The notes below the pieces were generated by a model that saw only the letters and a list, made by a program, of their open reading frames with translations, did not search any database and was not told where the DNA came from. A program made the translations under genes and the position numbers. DNA of 64,000 bases from CAIZGX01 sp044239865. Its GTDB lineage: Bacteria; Bacteroidota; Bacteroidia; Flavobacteriales_D; Sanyastnellaceae. The first letter of the stretch is position 1; the number at the start of each line of letters is the position of its first letter. Positions 7,348 through 16,072 of the stretch are shown piece by piece. The DNA lies in the NCBI GenBank assembly GCA_044239865.1, contig JBIIAO010000002.1:620001-684000 (forward strand), written 5' to 3'.

Positions 7348-8010
7348 ATGACCGAACGAGTAAACGCATATGTACTTTCTAGCAGAAAATTCAAAGATTC
7401 GCTTCGTTTGGCGCATGTGTTCACGTTAGAGTACGGGGTTCAAACTTTTTTATTTCGAACAGGAAAAAAGGGAGAAAACATGTCATTCTTCCAACCATTA
7501 AATGCCATTCAATTTTCAGGGAAAAAATCAGATGGCAAACTGGAAATAGCGAAAGATATGAGCCTCAATGAAATATACTCAAGCATTCCATTTCAAGTTG
7601 AAAAAACGACTGTTGCGCTCTTCATTTCAGAATTCCTCTACCGTTGCCTGCCCGAACACTACGTAAATGCAGAACTGTTCGAATTAATAAAAACAGCAAC
7701 GCAACGGCTCGATCATGTTGAAAAAACAGGGACGCTACCCATTCACTTCATTGCCCAATTCGCTTTAGAAATGGGTTTCCTAAGCGACGATTACGAGCTC
7801 TCTTTCGAAAACAGCCGAAGCGATGAGGCCCTGCTTCACCAATCCCTAAAACTTTTTATCTCCACACCTATCGAAACAGAAGTCGTGAGTGCCCTGAATC
7901 GTGATCAGCGCAAGTCTCTTCTGGAAGAGCTTATTGCCTTTTGTTCTTCACATCTCGACACTTCCATTCGGTTGAATTCGTTGGAAATGTTTCACGAAAT
8001 TTTCGATTAA
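7348..8010 (+). CDS. recO: DNA repair protein RecO
   Basis: RecO helps load RecA on SSB-coated single strands with RecR in the RecF pathway. The 220-residue length and the N-terminal OB-fold start (VNAYVLSSRKFKDSLRLA...) fit the family, as does the segment VALFISEFLYRCL near residue 90 that begins the helical part. The Cys4 zinc motif of some RecO proteins is not seen, which is common in Bacteroidota. It is followed 23 bp later by holB, whose -7-like TATCTTCG at 8019-8026 overlaps the recO stop region. Confidence 0.9.
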   Translation: MTERVNAYVLSSRKFKDSLRLAHVFTLEYGVQTFLFRTGKKGENMSFFQPLNAIQFSGKKSDGKLEIAKDMSLNEIYSSIPFQVEKTTVALFISEFLYRCLPEHYVNAELFELIKTATQRLDHVEKTGTLPIHFIAQFALEMGFLSDDYELSFENSRSDEALLHQSLKLFISTPIETEVVSALNRDQRKSLLEELIAFCSSHLDTSIRLNSLEMFHEIFD

Positions 8011-8033
8011 ACTTCTGTTATCTTCGCAGTGAA

Positions 8034-9167
8034 ATGAGGTTCGCAGATATCATTGGGCAGAGAGACGTAATTGACCGCTTGCGCAAAGCAAAGGCGGAAG
8101 ATCGTATTGCGCATGCGCAACTGTTTCTTGGGCCTGAAGGGTCGGGAAATTTAGCCATTGCATTGGCCTATGCACAATTTATCAATTGTCCGAATGCCAC
8201 CTCCGAAGATTCATGTGGCACTTGCCCAACTTGTAAAAAAAACACCTCCTTTCAATTCGCCGATCTTCATTTCAGTTTCCCTTATTTTACCAAGCCAAAT
8301 AGCAAAGAAACCATATCCGATGACTATGGCACAGAGTGGCGAAACCGTTTGCTCCAGTCTCCCTACTTCGGCATTGAAGAGTGGATGAAAGAATTATCGA
8401 AGGATAACAAAAATCTCCTTTTTACGGTTCATGAAGCAGCCAATATTGTAAGAAAACTTTCTTTGAAATCTTTCGAGGGGGGGTATAAAGTTATGATTAT
8501 TTGGATGGCCGAAATGATTGGCGAAGGCGTTGCGAATAAGCTATTGAAAATAGTTGAAGAGCCGCCTGCAAATACCTTGTTTTTCTTTGTTGCTAATTCT
8601 TCTGAAAATATTCTGAACACCATTCTCTCTCGTGTTCAGGTCATTCAAGTTCCAAAAATAGACGAGGAATCTATTTCTTTCGGATTAAAGCATCTGGGTG
8701 TCGACGAGCAAAAAATTCCAGATATTGCTCACTATTCCGACGGTAGTTGGGATATTGCGCTGCGACTCAGAGACAACAACGATCCCAATGAATTCTTGGC
8801 CATGCAGTTTCAAAACTGGATGAGACACTGCTATTCTAAAAACGTTCCTGCATTGCATGCTTGGTCTGAGAAAATGAATGAGTTAACGCGTGAAGATCTA
8901 AAGCATTTCATCTTGTATGCCTTAGACCAAATGCGACAAAACTTAGTGCTGAATTATACTTCAGAAAGCATTTCTCGTTTTACTTCAAGCGAAAAGGCGT
9001 TTGCAAAAAAATTCTCTCCTTTCATTAATCACCTGAACATAGAAGAAATTATGTTTGAATTAGAGGCCGCTCATCGGAGCATCGGGCAAAACGCAAACAA
9101 TAAAATTCTTTTCTTCGAACTATCGATGCGTATATTCCGATTGCTGAACCGAAAAGAAAAGGCATAA
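8034..9167 (+). CDS. holB: DNA polymerase III subunit delta'
   Basis: This is the delta' clamp-loader subunit. I chose ATG 8034 (377 residues) over an upstream frame extension because MRFADIIGQRDVIDRL is the usual family start and the extension lies inside recO. The P-loop-like GPEGSGN is near residue 32, followed by a zinc site with cysteines in NCPNATSEDSCGTCPTCKK (about 50-70). The sensor region and the AAA lid are present. The P-loop lacks the Lys of GxxGxGKT (it reads GPEGSGNL), which fits the non-ATP-hydrolysing role of delta'. It ends 1 bp before a strong terminator. Confidence 0.92.
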   Translation: MRFADIIGQRDVIDRLRKAKAEDRIAHAQLFLGPEGSGNLAIALAYAQFINCPNATSEDSCGTCPTCKKNTSFQFADLHFSFPYFTKPNSKETISDDYGTEWRNRLLQSPYFGIEEWMKELSKDNKNLLFTVHEAANIVRKLSLKSFEGGYKVMIIWMAEMIGEGVANKLLKIVEEPPANTLFFFVANSSENILNTILSRVQVIQVPKIDEESISFGLKHLGVDEQKIPDIAHYSDGSWDIALRLRDNNDPNEFLAMQFQNWMRHCYSKNVPALHAWSEKMNELTREDLKHFILYALDQMRQNLVLNYTSESISRFTSSEKAFAKKFSPFINHLNIEEIMFELEAAHRSIGQNANNKILFFELSMRIFRLLNRKEKA

Positions 9168-9168
9168 A

Positions 9169-9192
9169 AAAACACCTCCGAAGAGGTGTTTT
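9169..9192. terminator. Bidirectional terminator between holB and tRNA-Cys
   Basis: A 10-bp perfect inverted repeat (AAAACACCTC / GAGGTGTTTT) around a CGAA loop, flanked by A and T tracts, serves holB on one side and the tRNA on the other. Confidence 0.85.
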
Positions 9193-9199
9193 GTTTTTG

Positions 9200-9270
9200 A
9201 GGTCCCGAGCGGATTCGAACCGCTGTACGAGCTTTTGCAGAGCTCTGCCTAGCCGCTCGGCCACAGGACC
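9200..9270 (-). tRNA. tRNA-Cys (anticodon GCA)
   Basis: The minus strand folds into a cloverleaf: acceptor GGTCCTG with CGGGACC (7 bp, one G-U), anticodon stem GAGCT/AGCTC with loop CTGCAAA (anticodon GCA), and T arm AGCGG/CCGCT around TTCGAAT. The discriminator base is U, the known identity element of tRNA-Cys. CCA is not encoded. Length is 71 nt. Confidence 0.96.
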
Positions 9271-9281
9271 CTCGCGAATGG

Positions 9282-9289
9282 CAAATATA
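9282..9289 (-). promoter_or_regulatory. Promoter -7 element of tRNA-Cys
   Basis: TATATTTG on the minus strand fits TAnnTTTG, 11 bp before the 5' end of the mature tRNA. Confidence 0.5.
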
Positions 9290-9343
9290 CATTCATTATT
9301 GAATAATCCATATCTTTTCAATACTCTTCCTGCCAAATAATTG

Positions 9344-9351
9344 TATTTTCG
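9344..9351 (+). promoter_or_regulatory. Promoter -7 element for the gene at 9367
   Basis: TATTTTCG, a TAnnTTYG variant, lies 15 bp before the ATG. Confidence 0.35.
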
Positions 9352-9366
9352 CTGAAAACCTGTCTC

Positions 9367-10284
9367 ATGAATAAAAAAGTTGCCATCATTGTTATTAGCG
9401 TCTTAGGCGTTATCTGTCTTAGCCTTGCATATTGGGTGAAAGTAAGTCGTGACCGTATTGTTACTTTAGAAAATAGCATGGGCGCTTTGAATGTTCTTGC
9501 CATGGACGCGGCTAATGCGACACCAGAGCAAATTATTGAATTATACAAGTTGGCAGAAGACTCGTTAACGAGTATGAAAATGATGTACGATACTCTAACA
9601 ACGGATAATACAGAAATGATGGCGCAGATTGTAGCGCAACGAACTCAGATTGAAGGTCTCTTAAAACGCGCGAAAAACAAAGATTACGACATTAAAAAAC
9701 TTCTTGCTGAAACGCAAACATTGCGAAACATCATGAAAGGATATATTCATCAAATCGACTCGCTTCAAACAGACAACGATCGGCTATTTGCGGAAGGTCA
9801 GCAGGCTAAACAACAGGCCGTGGCTGCCGAAACGAGAAGCAAAACATTAGAGACGGATCTAAACTCTGCAAAAGAAATTGTTAAAGCGGGGTCTGTGCTT
9901 TCAACAGGTAGTTTCTCTTCTACAGGTGTCTTTTCAAGAAACAGTGGTGCTGAAGCAACTACAGACCGAGCAACAAAATCTACGATGATAAAAACATCTT
10001 TCACATTGCGTGAAAATAAAATTGTTAACGCGGGTAGAAAAACACTTTATCTCAAGGTTATAGGACCAAACGGCAATACACTCAGCGGTAAAAGTGGTGG
10101 TAGTTTCACGGCCACAGGACAAGCAGATACATTCGGAGCATCGCGTGAAATTGATTATCAGGGTGCAGATACCGATGTAAGTATTTATTTCACTCCTAAC
10201 TCTGTATTGGATAAAGGATCTTATCGCCTAGAAATTTACGAGGGTGGTAATTTAATTGGAAAATCAGAAGTCGTTCTGAGATAA
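9367..10284 (+). CDS. Membrane-anchored coiled-coil protein of unknown function
   Basis: The 305-residue protein has an N-terminal membrane anchor (about residues 4-25), then a long charged heptad-like region (about 28-165) expected to form coiled coil, a Ser/Thr-Gly linker (about 170-195), and a C-terminal beta-rich domain (about 200-305). The layout suggests an inner-membrane protein with a periplasmic rod and a globular tip. I recognise similar hypothetical proteins in Flavobacteriales but no named function. It is followed 4 bp later by a serine hydrolase, so the two are likely co-transcribed. Confidence 0.7.
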   Translation: MNKKVAIIVISVLGVICLSLAYWVKVSRDRIVTLENSMGALNVLAMDAANATPEQIIELYKLAEDSLTSMKMMYDTLTTDNTEMMAQIVAQRTQIEGLLKRAKNKDYDIKKLLAETQTLRNIMKGYIHQIDSLQTDNDRLFAEGQQAKQQAVAAETRSKTLETDLNSAKEIVKAGSVLSTGSFSSTGVFSRNSGAEATTDRATKSTMIKTSFTLRENKIVNAGRKTLYLKVIGPNGNTLSGKSGGSFTATGQADTFGASREIDYQGADTDVSIYFTPNSVLDKGSYRLEIYEGGNLIGKSEVVLR

Positions 10285-10288
10285 CACC

Positions 10289-11419
10289 ATGAAAAAAGCC
10301 CTGAAAATTGTACTAATAACTTTCGGGTCAATAGCCGTTCTTATTGGATTGCTGTATGCAACTGGTAACGGTTATCTACCTCGCGGCGTATACTGTACCT
10401 ACCTCCACGGCAAGAGTAAACCAGATATCGACGATCTGGCGCTTTTCCACACGAGAAAAATAAACACCGGAGTCGCTATAAATCTTCCTGCGAAATTAAA
10501 TGTGTTGTCGAATGAAAATATTGCGTTTTTAAATTCAACAGAGTCTGAAGCGTATTTGGTTTTTAAAAACGATACGCTAGTTTCTGAGTGGTATGGAAAT
10601 CCTGAGGCAGATTCAACGCATTGGAATTCTTTTTCCATGTCGAAAAGTGCTATTTCGCTGCTCATTGGCTGCGCCCTTCAAGACGGAAAAATTTCTTCTC
10701 TTCAAGACCCTATTTCAAAATATATTCCTTGGGGCGGAAACGATGTAACACTAGAACAACTGCTTCACATGAGTAGCGGAATTCCTTTCGGTGAAAGTTA
10801 TAACAGCCCTTTCGGGTATATGGCTAAGGCTTATTATGGAAGCGATTTAAAGTCTATAACAGCACCTTTTCAAGTTGAACAAACTCCAGGAACCTATTGG
10901 TCTTACGAAGGTGGAAATACCGTGTTGTTGGGAATGGTCCTCGAAGCTGCAACACAAAAGAAAATTTCTAATTATTTCGAAGAAAAAATATGGTCTAAAA
11001 TAGGGGCGTCGTCTCCAGCGTATTGGAACCTAGATAAAGAAAACGGTTTTGAAAAACCTTTCACAGGAATCTATGCAACGGCAAAAGATTTCGGAATGCT
11101 TGGTCAATGTATTTTACATCACGGAAAAGTAAATGGAGAAGTAGTCATTGACTCTACTTTTTTAGCGCAATCGTTCGGCCCTTGGGCCATTCAAGATGGA
11201 AATAATTCAATCTGTGATTGGTACGGATTGCATTGGTGGATGGGCGAAGTAGACGGAGTGAAATTCAAATCGGCACGTGGAATGCGCGGACAATACATTG
11301 TTATGATTCCGGAAAAAAACATGGTCATCGTTCGTATTGGACACCAACAGTCGAAAGAGCGTGTTAATCACATGCCTGTAGATCTCTTCACATACATTCG
11401 AATGGGACTGGCTAGTTAA
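10289..11419 (+). CDS. Serine hydrolase of the beta-lactamase/class C family
   Basis: This 376-residue protein has an N-terminal hydrophobic segment (about 5-24) acting as signal or anchor. The catalytic SxxK tetrad is Ser116-Met-Ser-Lys119, followed by the helix AISLLIGCALQDGKI. The YxN-type segment is WSYEGGN and a C-terminal RGMRGQYIVMIPEKNMVIV strand corresponds to the wall with the third motif. The fold includes esterases, peptidases and beta-lactamases, so the substrate cannot be named. It acts outside the cytoplasm. Its stop interlocks with that of the convergent amidotransferase gene. Confidence 0.85.
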   Translation: MKKALKIVLITFGSIAVLIGLLYATGNGYLPRGVYCTYLHGKSKPDIDDLALFHTRKINTGVAINLPAKLNVLSNENIAFLNSTESEAYLVFKNDTLVSEWYGNPEADSTHWNSFSMSKSAISLLIGCALQDGKISSLQDPISKYIPWGGNDVTLEQLLHMSSGIPFGESYNSPFGYMAKAYYGSDLKSITAPFQVEQTPGTYWSYEGGNTVLLGMVLEAATQKKISNYFEEKIWSKIGASSPAYWNLDKENGFEKPFTGIYATAKDFGMLGQCILHHGKVNGEVVIDSTFLAQSFGPWAIQDGNNSICDWYGLHWWMGEVDGVKFKSARGMRGQYIVMIPEKNMVIVRIGHQQSKERVNHMPVDLFTYIRMGLAS

Positions 11420-13311
11420 TAAGCACGTTCCGCGCGGCCTTCCATGTAATTGATGAATGCCTTATTCACAACTTTATTGCCTCCGGGTGTTGGGTAATTT
11501 CCTGAAAAATACCAATCACCTTGGTTGTTTGGACAAGCGTTGTGAAGTCCTTCAATGGTTTGGAATAGCACACTAACCTTAGCTTTCGTGCCTTCCGGAG
11601 TAACAAGCTTGGCAACCATTTCAGAAATTTCTTCTTGTGAATAGGCTTCGTAAACTTCCTTCACATAATTTCTTACTTGCTCTTTTGGAACATCTTCTTG
11701 TTCCTTACATTTCAAGTAAACAACATCGAGAACACCTTCCTTTCCATCTCGCTTCAACAAAGCAACGATTGCTTGAAAAGCAATGAAATCCCCCATTTTA
11801 GCCATGTCAATACCATAACAGTCGGGATATCTAATTTGCGGCGCGGAAGAAACAATGATGATTCTTTTCGGCTCTAAACGATCAAGCATTTTAATGATCG
11901 ATTTCTTCAGTGTGGTTCCCCGAACAATCGAATCGTCAATTACTACAAGCGTATCAACACCGGGTTTTACGGTGCCGTGTGTAACATCGTAAACATGCGA
12001 AACCATTTCATCACGTGCAGAATCTTGTGTAATGAAAGTGCGCATTTTCACATCTTTGATCGCAATCTTCTCAATGCGTGCACGCTTGCGAACTATCGCT
12101 TCTATCTCTTCGTTCGACCAAGTTCCTGATGTTAATTTTTCAATTTTAACATCATTCAAATGATCTTCTAACGCTTTAATCATTCCGTAAAAAGCCGTTT
12201 CTGCTGTGTTAGGAATGAAAGAAAAGACCGTGTTTTCCAAGTCATAATTCACTTCTTGTAAAACGCGAGGAACAATGTTCTTTCCTAAATCTTGACGCTC
12301 TTGATAAATCGAAGCGTCGTTTCCCCTTGAAAAATAAATTCGCTCAAATGAGCAAGGTGTTAAAGCCGCCGGTGGTTTAATTTCTTTCATGGAAGAACTC
12401 CCGTCCTTCTTCACCACGTAAGCACAACCCGCGGGTATTTCTTTAATCTTATCAAGCGGAACATTGAACGCACTTTGAATAGGTGGGCGTTCACTAGCTA
12501 CAACACAAATCTCTTCGTCTTCATAATAAAACGCTGGACGAATTCCGTTTGGATCACGGTAAACAAACGCGTCTCCGTGGCCTAACATTCCTACCATTGC
12601 AAATCCGCCATCCCAGTCCTTGCTCGCTCTTTGCAACACTCGCTGAATGTCTATATTCCTAGCTATTAGCTCTGAAATCTGCTGATTTGAGTAGCCCTGT
12701 TGGTTGTATTGATTGAAAAGAACTTGGTTTTCTTCGTCAAGAAAATGACCAATCTTTTCCATTACTGTAACTGTGTCTGTTCTCTCCTTTGGGTGCTGTC
12801 CCAATTCAACAAGAAGTCCAAACAACTCGTCTACATTGGTTAAATTGAAATTCCCTGCAAGTACGAGATTGCGGGTCATCCAATTGTTTTGTCTTAAAAA
12901 CGGATGACAGTTTTCAATGCTGTTTCCACCGTAAGTTCCGTATCTCAAATGACCCAAGAATACCTCACCTGTGAATGCGTAATTATTCTTTAGGTGTTGT
13001 GCATTTTTAAGTTTGTCTGGATGCTTTTTTGCCAATTCTGCAAAGCGACTCATCACTTTCGCAAATACTTCTCGAACAGGTTGGGCGTCGTTGCTTCGAA
13101 TTCTAGAAATGTATTTTTTTCCGGGTTCTGGATCTAACTTAATGTTGGCTAAACCCGCGCCATCTTGGCCTCGGTTGTGCTCTTTCTCCATAAGGAGATA
13201 CATTTTGTTTAGCCCGTAAAAAGCAGTTCCGTATTTATCGGTGTAATACTGAAGAGGTTTCTTCAGCCGTAAAAATGCGATACCGCATTCGTGTTTTATA
13301 GCGTCACTCAT
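11416..13311 (-). CDS. Amidophosphoribosyltransferase (PurF-type)
   Basis: The 631-residue protein has an N-terminal class II glutamine amidotransferase domain, with Cys9 in HECGIAF as the likely nucleophile after removal of a short propeptide, and the block YGGNSIENCHPF near residue 135. The C-terminal phosphoribosyltransferase domain shows the PRPP loop VVIDDSIVRGTTLKKS. The reaction would be glutamine plus PRPP to phosphoribosylamine, the first purine step. It is longer than canonical PurF (about 470-510) and represents a Bacteroidota variant that may coexist with a second PurF, so I leave the symbol blank. No purine genes adjoin it. Confidence 0.85.
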   Translation of the reverse strand: MSDAIKHECGIAFLRLKKPLQYYTDKYGTAFYGLNKMYLLMEKEHNRGQDGAGLANIKLDPEPGKKYISRIRSNDAQPVREVFAKVMSRFAELAKKHPDKLKNAQHLKNNYAFTGEVFLGHLRYGTYGGNSIENCHPFLRQNNWMTRNLVLAGNFNLTNVDELFGLLVELGQHPKERTDTVTVMEKIGHFLDEENQVLFNQYNQQGYSNQQISELIARNIDIQRVLQRASKDWDGGFAMVGMLGHGDAFVYRDPNGIRPAFYYEDEEICVVASERPPIQSAFNVPLDKIKEIPAGCAYVVKKDGSSSMKEIKPPAALTPCSFERIYFSRGNDASIYQERQDLGKNIVPRVLQEVNYDLENTVFSFIPNTAETAFYGMIKALEDHLNDVKIEKLTSGTWSNEEIEAIVRKRARIEKIAIKDVKMRTFITQDSARDEMVSHVYDVTHGTVKPGVDTLVVIDDSIVRGTTLKKSIIKMLDRLEPKRIIIVSSAPQIRYPDCYGIDMAKMGDFIAFQAIVALLKRDGKEGVLDVVYLKCKEQEDVPKEQVRNYVKEVYEAYSQEEISEMVAKLVTPEGTKAKVSVLFQTIEGLHNACPNNQGDWYFSGNYPTPGGNKVVNKAFINYMEGRAERAY

Positions 13312-13332
13312 GGAGTGAAAAATAATTTGTCG

Positions 13333-13340
13333 CGAAGATA
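13333..13340 (-). promoter_or_regulatory. Promoter -7 element of the PurF-type gene
   Basis: TATCTTCG on the minus strand, a TAnnTTYG form seen before several genes here, 21 bp before the ATG. Confidence 0.4.
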
Positions 13341-13462
13341 GTCTATGCTTCGTCTATGTTCGAAATAATTAAATCCATTTCTTGTTTTGGAACGGTAATT
13401 TTTCAAATTACTTGGGAAAAATGTCGCTGTTAAAAAAGTTAGCTTCGAGAAAAATAACGATT

Positions 13463-14167
13463 ATGAAAACAATTACACTACTCGCAAGCTTGCTTATCTC
13501 CCTGGGAGTGGCGGCTCAATCACACGGTGAAATCTTCGGAAAAATCATCGACGAAAACAACAACCCTGTTGCAGGCGTAATTGTCCGCGCAGAAAATAAC
13601 GGAATTGTTGTTGGAGCTGCGACGGATGAAAGAGGTGTTTACCGCATTAACGGTGTTGAGCCTGGTACTTACACACTTTTCTGTGACCTTATTGGCTACA
13701 GCCAACTTCAGGTTAGTGACGTGCTGGTTAAGTCTGATCAAATTCGAAAATTATCTGATCTCACGCTAACAACAGCTAGTTACGGCGCGGGAGGACCCGT
13801 GATTATTCGGGCAGAGAAACCGCTTATTGACATTAACGGTGGAACCGCAATTTCCCTTGGCGCCAGCGAACTCAAAAACAACGCAGCGGCTAATGGAGGA
13901 TCGTTGAAAGCAATCTTGACGTCAATGTCTAGTGACATTAAAACAAGTGATCGTGGCGAAGAGCTGTATTTTCGAGGAAGCCGCACCGGTAGTGTTGTGT
14001 ACTACATAGATGGTGTGAAAATCTATGGTAGTCCTTTGAACATTCCATCTAGCGGAATAAACAACATTACTGTCTACACTGGTGGAGTTCCTGCGAAATA
14101 TGGCGACAGTACAGGGGGGTATGTTATTATTGATACAAAGTCATTCCGAGACGCTGCTCGAGATTAA
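13463..14167 (+). CDS. Carboxypeptidase-regulatory-like plus TonB plug domain protein (no barrel)
   Basis: I start at ATG 13463 (234 residues) because it opens a clear signal peptide (MKTITLLASLLISLGVAAQ); an upstream ATG in frame would bury it. After cleavage comes a CarboxypepD_reg-like beta sandwich (about 22-105; GEIFGKIIDENNNPVAGVIV) and then a TonB-dependent receptor plug domain (about 115-230; YFRGSRTGSVVYYIDGVKI). The outer-membrane beta barrel that should follow is absent, and the protein ends with a normal stop. This may be a genuine periplasmic accessory to a receptor rather than a broken gene. It stands alone between divergent and co-oriented neighbours. Confidence 0.8.
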   Translation: MKTITLLASLLISLGVAAQSHGEIFGKIIDENNNPVAGVIVRAENNGIVVGAATDERGVYRINGVEPGTYTLFCDLIGYSQLQVSDVLVKSDQIRKLSDLTLTTASYGAGGPVIIRAEKPLIDINGGTAISLGASELKNNAAANGGSLKAILTSMSSDIKTSDRGEELYFRGSRTGSVVYYIDGVKIYGSPLNIPSSGINNITVYTGGVPAKYGDSTGGYVIIDTKSFRDAARD

Positions 14168-14275
14168 AAGTAAAGTCTTAGCGTATTAAGTCTTTGTTTT
14201 TTCTAAACCTTTTGGTTTGAAGGGAGTTAGGTAATAAATTTAGTTCGCTAACCTTAACTTAATCCCCCTATCATT

Positions 14276-14569
14276 TTGCAGAAAGGAACTTTTCATTGCA
14301 CCAAACATGCTGTAATAAATGCTCTTACCGATCTACTGCATCGAGAGCGGTTTTACATTCGCGACATTAACGATAGAAAGGGGTATATCTATGCTCAACA
14401 GGGGTTGCGTTTCTTCGCTATTGGAAGAAGCTGCGTTATTCGCATTACTGAGGAATCAGATGTTGTAGAAGTTGAGGTTCGATGTTCAAATAAACTACGT
14501 ATTGGGATTCCTGGAATTGCGGGCTCTATTGAAAGAAAAATTCTTCAACGCCTTAAAGACGAATTGTAG
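14276..14569 (+). CDS. Small conserved-looking protein, unknown function, non-ATG start
   Basis: The frame codes about 97 residues and has no ATG in its first third; the best start is TTG at 14276, with an in-frame stop at 14255. The protein is soluble, with a basic N-terminal half and a beta-like C-terminal half ending in a helix (SIERKILQRLKDEL). No cysteines cluster and no known motif is visible. It lies 33 bp before the symporter gene. A TATC followed by TTTTGC overlaps the start, so the start could be leaderless or the gene 5'-truncated. Confidence 0.5.
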   Translation: MQKGTFHCTKHAVINALTDLLHRERFYIRDINDRKGYIYAQQGLRFFAIGRSCVIRITEESDVVEVEVRCSNKLRIGIPGIAGSIERKILQRLKDEL

Positions 14570-14602
14570 GCTTACACGCTATCTTCGGAAAAATTTTCTT
14601 GT

Positions 14603-16072
14603 ATGAAAAAGTTCGGAGGTCTGTCAACGTGGATTTTTATTGCTTTGTTTATCGGAATTGGTGTAGGATATGCGTTAAACGTTTCCTATCCTGCGCCTGC
14701 GCAAAAAACGAAAAAGGAGGCGCTGGAACTACTTTCAAAAGAACTGTCTAATCAACCAACTTCAGCCGCCAACGAGCTTTCGGCAATTGTTTCAAACGAT
14801 TCTATTTCTGAAAATGAAAAATATGATGCCGCCCTTGCGTGCATCAACAAAACGAAAAATGCTTCAACTGAAATATCAAAATATCAAAAGAGCATTGATG
14901 TTTCCGAAGTTCAAAACGCCACGCTTAAAAAAATCTTAGAAATCCTTTCAATCTTTACGGATATCTTTCTTCGTTTGATAAAAATGATTATCGCTCCTCT
15001 TGTGCTTGCCACGCTGGTTGCGGGAGTTGCTAAGTTGGGCGACATGAAAACGGTGGGGCGTATTGGTGGAAAGACCATGCTGTGGTTCGTTTCTGCCTCT
15101 TTTATTTCTTTGTTGCTTGGGGCTTTGTTGGTGAATCTCTATCAACCAGGAAAATCACTTCAAGTGCCTCTTCCTCCAGAAGCTATGGAATCTGGCATTG
15201 ATAAGGCTGCGCTAACGCTTAAGGGTTTTGTGGTACACATTGTTCCTTCCAGTGTTATCGAATCAATGGCCACAAACGAAATTCTTCAGATTGTGATTTT
15301 TGCTTTGTTCTTCGGAACAGCAACTGCCGCGCTTGGTAAAAAGGGTGAGATTATCGTAAAAGCAATGGATGCCCTGGGGCACGTCATGCTTCGAATAACA
15401 TCCATGGTCATGTATGTCGCGCCTTTTGCGGTATTCGCGGCAATGGCCTCGGTTGTTGCAAAAAAAGGGATCGGCGTTCTTTCATCCTATGCGCTTTTCA
15501 TTGGTGAGTTTTATAGCGGACTTTTCTTGCTTTGGATTATTCTGTTGTTCCTCGCTTTTCTTATCGTTGGAAAACGAGTTAAACAATTGGTTGCGCGAAT
15601 AAAGGCTCCACTGCTTCTTGCTTTTTCCACTGCCTCTAGTGAAGCTGCTTACCCTAAATTGTTAGAAGAGCTCGAGCGTTTCGGCTGCAGAAATCGCATC
15701 GTGAGTTTCGTTCTACCGCTGGGTTATAGTTTCAATTTAGATGGAAGTATGATGTACATGACCTTTGCAAGTTTATTTATTGCACAGAGTTATGGGATAG
15801 ATTTAAGTTGGGCCGATCAAGCTGCTATGCTTCTTACGTTAATGATTACGAGTAAAGGAATTGCCGGTGTTCCGCGTGCATCTTTGGTTGTTATTGCCGG
15901 CACCTTAGCCACGTTTGGAATTCCCGAAGCGGGACTGCTCTTGCTTCTTGGGGTCGATCATGTTCTTGACATGGGAAGATCTGCCACCAACGTTGTTGGA
16001 AATGCGGTGGCTGCAGTGGCTGTTAACCGTTGGGAAGAGAAGAATTACAATTCTGAGGAAGAGAGCGATTAG
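14603..16072 (+). CDS. Dicarboxylate/amino acid:cation symporter (DAACS family)
   Basis: This 489-residue inner-membrane protein belongs to the glutamate/dicarboxylate transporter family. The HP1 serine-rich hairpin is visible as AFSTASSEAAYPKLLEEL (about 341-358), TM7 carries the NLDG motif (FNLDGSMMYM), and HP2/TM8 has TSKGIAGVPRA and DMGRSATNVVGNAVAAV. Transport is driven by H+ or Na+. Unusually, a polar, Lys/Glu/Ser-rich insertion of about 80 residues separates TM1 (about 8-26) from TM2 (about 110). It lies head-to-tail with panC, with interlocked stop codons. The exact substrate (glutamate, aspartate, C4-dicarboxylates) is not readable. Confidence 0.92.
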   Translation: MKKFGGLSTWIFIALFIGIGVGYALNVSYPAPAQKTKKEALELLSKELSNQPTSAANELSAIVSNDSISENEKYDAALACINKTKNASTEISKYQKSIDVSEVQNATLKKILEILSIFTDIFLRLIKMIIAPLVLATLVAGVAKLGDMKTVGRIGGKTMLWFVSASFISLLLGALLVNLYQPGKSLQVPLPPEAMESGIDKAALTLKGFVVHIVPSSVIESMATNEILQIVIFALFFGTATAALGKKGEIIVKAMDALGHVMLRITSMVMYVAPFAVFAAMASVVAKKGIGVLSSYALFIGEFYSGLFLLWIILLFLAFLIVGKRVKQLVARIKAPLLLAFSTASSEAAYPKLLEELERFGCRNRIVSFVLPLGYSFNLDGSMMYMTFASLFIAQSYGIDLSWADQAAMLLTLMITSKGIAGVPRASLVVIAGTLATFGIPEAGLLLLLGVDHVLDMGRSATNVVGNAVAAVAVNRWEEKNYNSEEESD

